Source: Micromonospora citrea
Lineage (GTDB): Bacteria > Actinomycetota > Actinomycetes > Mycobacteriales > Micromonosporaceae
DNA: 64,000 nucleotides
Reading direction: 5' to 3'
NCBI RefSeq assembly: GCF_900090315.1
Contig: NZ_FMHZ01000002.1
Span: 1,156,501 to 1,220,500, forward strand
Position 1 is the first letter of the stretch, and each line of letters begins with the position of its first letter. Of this stretch, positions 62,392-64,000 are shown one piece after another. Position numbers and translations under genes: made by a program. A model generated the notes under the pieces. That model was not told the DNA's origin, did no database searches, and saw only the letters and a list, made by a program, of their open reading frames with translations.

Positions 62392-63183
62392 ATGGCGGAG
62401 ATCGGCGGTGCCACCCGGGTGTACGCGCTGCTCGGGGACCCGATCGCGCAGGTGCGCGCCCCCGGCCTGCTCAATCCGGTGCTGGCCCGGCGCGGCGTCG
62501 ACGCGGTGCTCGTCCCCGTCCACGTCGCACCGGCCGACCTCACCCAGGTCGTACGCGGCCTCCAACGGGCCGCCAACCTGGACGGGATGCTGGTCACCGT
62601 GCCGCACAAGGCCGCCGTCCTGGCCCTCGCCGACCGGGCCAGCGACCGCGCCCGCCTCGCCGGCAGCGCCAACGCCCTGCGCCGGGAGCCCGACGGGACG
62701 TGGACCGCCGACACGTTCGACGGCGACGGGTTCGTCCGGGGGCTGGCCGGGGCCGGCCACCCGCCGAGGGGCCGCCGGGTGTGCGTCGTGGGCGCCGGCG
62801 GAGCGGGCAGCGCGATCGCCGTCGCCCTGCTCGACGCCGGCGTGGCGGAGCTGCGGCTGGCCGACACCGACCCGGGCCGGCTGGAGACGCTGCGGCGACG
62901 GCTCCGCGTCGCGTACCCCGGCCGGGTCGTCGCGGCGGCACGGCCGCGACTGGGCGACGCCGACCTCGCGGTCAACGCGACGCCCCTCGGGCTGCGTGCC
63001 GGCGACCCGCTGCCGTTCGCGGTGGCCGACCTGCCGGGCGACGCGGTGGTCGCCGACATCATCATGACCCCGGCGGAGACGGCGCTGCTGGCCGAGGCCC
63101 GCCGGCGCGGACTGCGGGCGCATCCCGGCGAGCCGATGCTGGCCCACCAGATCGAGTCCTACCTGGAGTTCTTCGGGCTCTGA
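62392..63183 (+). CDS. aroE: Shikimate dehydrogenase-family enzyme with altered substrate site
   Basis: NADP-dependent AroE-fold enzyme of 263 residues. The catalytic Lys in TVPHK, the NAL motif, the Asp in FDGDG and the Rossmann loop CVVGAGGAGSA are all present, as is HQIESYLEFFG at the end. The shikimate-carboxylate Ser-x-Ser motif is lost: GDPIAQVRAPGLLN replaces the usual GxPxxHSxSPxxHN. It is therefore a paralogue of unknown cyclohexane-acid or polyol substrate rather than the housekeeping AroE. The ATG follows a GGAGGGGGC stretch. Confidence 0.82.
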   Translation: MAEIGGATRVYALLGDPIAQVRAPGLLNPVLARRGVDAVLVPVHVAPADLTQVVRGLQRAANLDGMLVTVPHKAAVLALADRASDRARLAGSANALRREPDGTWTADTFDGDGFVRGLAGAGHPPRGRRVCVVGAGGAGSAIAVALLDAGVAELRLADTDPGRLETLRRRLRVAYPGRVVAAARPRLGDADLAVNATPLGLRAGDPLPFAVADLPGDAVVADIIMTPAETALLAEARRRGLRAHPGEPMLAHQIESYLEFFGL

Positions 63184-63416
63184 CCGCCCGCCGTCGCCAC
63201 ACCGCGGCCCCAGGCCGCCCTGCCACGGCGACCGGACGCCGCCTCCCCCGGTCCGGCTCGTCCGTCCGCGCCGGCCGACCCCCACGCCCGTGCGGCCCGC
63301 CGCACGTCCCGCCGACGTGGGCCGAAGGTCCCGCCCGTTGTGGTCCGGCGGCACTGCTGGCGGCGGCCCGCAGACGGTGGAATGAGGACGTAGACAAGAA
63401 GTGAGAGGAGAGGGTG
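63184..63416. other. Gap between aroE-like gene and DoxX gene
   Basis: 233 bp with no gene. TAGACA near 63391 could be a -10, with GAGGAGAGG before the DoxX start. No inverted repeat noticed. Confidence 0.35.
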
Positions 63417-63989
63417 ATGACCGCCATCGCCGAGCGTCCGACCATCGACCGCACCGCCGCCACCGCTCCCCGGGAGGTCGTCGCCCCGGTCGAGACCCGC
63501 CGGGAGAAGCTCACCCGGTACGCCCTCGCCGGCCTGCGGCTCGCGCTGGGCTGGACCTTCCTCTGGGCCTTCCTGGACAAGACGTTCGGCCTGGGCCACG
63601 AGACGGAGGCCGCCAAGGCCTGGATCAACGGCGGCAGCCCCACCAGGGGCTTCCTGGGCAACGCGGTCGCCGGCCCCTTCGCGGACTTCTACCAGGGCTT
63701 CGCGGGCGCCGCCTGGGCCGACTGGCTCTTCATGATCGGCCTCGCCGCCATCGGCACCGCCCTCATGCTGGGCGTCGGCATGCGGATCGCCACCGCGACC
63801 GGCGCGCTGCTGCTGGTGCTGATGTGGACGGCCGTCCTGCCCCCGGCGAACAACCCCTTCATGGACGACCACCTCATCTACGCCGGCCTCCTCGGCGTCC
63901 TCGCCCTCACCGCCGCCGGCGACACGCTCGGCCTCGGCAGGTACTGGACGCGCCTGGCGCTGGTGCGGCGGCTGCCCTTCCTCAAGTGA
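63417..63989 (+). CDS. DoxX-family integral membrane protein
   Basis: A 190-residue membrane protein of the DoxX/DoxD superfamily. The N-terminal ~35 residues are polar, then four helices: LAGLRLALGWTFLWAFLDKTFG, ADWLFMIGLAAIGTALMLGVG, IATATGALLLVLMWTAVLPP and HLIYAGLLGVLALTAAGDTLGLG. FLWAFLDKTFGLG is typical of this actinobacterial subgroup, whose function is not known; DoxD relatives oxidise thiosulfate with quinone and mycobacterial DoxX partners superoxide dismutase. An AGGAG site 6 nt before the ATG sets the start; a GTG just before it is possible. Confidence 0.85.
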   Translation: MTAIAERPTIDRTAATAPREVVAPVETRREKLTRYALAGLRLALGWTFLWAFLDKTFGLGHETEAAKAWINGGSPTRGFLGNAVAGPFADFYQGFAGAAWADWLFMIGLAAIGTALMLGVGMRIATATGALLLVLMWTAVLPPANNPFMDDHLIYAGLLGVLALTAAGDTLGLGRYWTRLALVRRLPFLK

Positions 63990-64000
63990 CGAGCAACCGC

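Noticed and set aside
1..64000. tRNA, rRNA, riboswitch or insertion sequence
   Set aside because: Looked for cloverleaf-like GGTTCGAATCC motifs, transposase motifs and terminal repeats by eye; none convincing. A covariance-model search would be needed to exclude small structured RNAs.
1..64000. Biosynthetic gene cluster
   Set aside because: The exporters, UvrA2, esterases and thioesterase are scattered and no PKS, NRPS, terpene or RiPP core gene is present.

Overview
This is a very GC-rich (roughly 70-75%) actinobacterial chromosome segment. Gene content, many GTG starts, ATGA/GTGA stop-start overlaps and the core block relA-apt-secF-secD-yajC-ruvB-ruvA-ruvC point to the Micromonosporaceae, most likely Micromonospora or a close relative. 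That placement is inference from gene order and protein flavour, not from a database search. No rRNA, tRNA, CRISPR array, insertion sequence or replication origin was recognised.

Layout. 1-12.8 kb: the start of rarA (cut by the edge), a small membrane protein, a methionine aminopeptidase divergent from a Cro-type regulator, a GNAT enzyme, an ArsR-type regulator with its MFS pump behind a 41-bp palindrome, a sugar-nucleotide-type reductase, aspS, two divergent single-pass membrane proteins, an MFS/monooxygenase-like fusion and a secreted streptogrisin-like protease. 13-19 kb: a secreted SGNH esterase, a broken WYL-type regulator beside a UvrA2 paralogue of unusual composition, an HxlR regulator divergent from a hotdog thioesterase, a 27-bp minisatellite and an acyl-ACP desaturase under a 31-bp palindrome. 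19-33 kb: conserved core with hisS, an MBL hydrolase, two tandem membrane-anchored cyclophilins, relA, apt, the SecDF-YajC translocase accessory genes and the RuvABC Holliday-junction genes. 33-38 kb: 3-hydroxybutyrate dehydrogenase with a PucR/GAF regulator, and a DHA2-type drug exporter with its TetR repressor.

38.1-40.5 kb is the odd part of the window. It holds twin TetR operators, a GGTGGC low-complexity tract, a 25-bp tandem array, an 89-bp tandem array with a two-unit higher-order pattern, a 13-bp inverted repeat bounding both arrays, an 11-G homopolymer, a decayed secreted-protein gene and a MerR-type regulator that has lost its DNA-binding domain. 40.5-45.2 kb is a complete branched-chain amino-acid-type ABC importer operon. 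45.3-47.5 kb is again full of wreckage: a frameshifted SPFH gene and a deletion scar joining the bodies of two divergent genes, around an intact PLP enzyme. 47.5-64 kb: dnaE, an ECF sigma factor coupled to a lipoprotein, a Ser/Thr kinase with an extracellular domain, a NarL-type two-component system followed by an ABC-2 exporter, two divergent paralogous membrane-anchored helix-turn-helix proteins (one with a lectin-like outside domain), a second SGNH esterase, an AroE-like enzyme with an altered substrate pocket and a DoxX-family membrane protein.

Themes: many transcription units look leaderless (TANNNT -10 boxes 6-8 nt from the start codon), several regulators sit next to conspicuous inverted-repeat operators, and tandem DNA repeats are frequent. 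The best candidates for something undescribed are the bounded repeat island (38617-39296) and the divergent pair of membrane-anchored HTH proteins (59202-61060).
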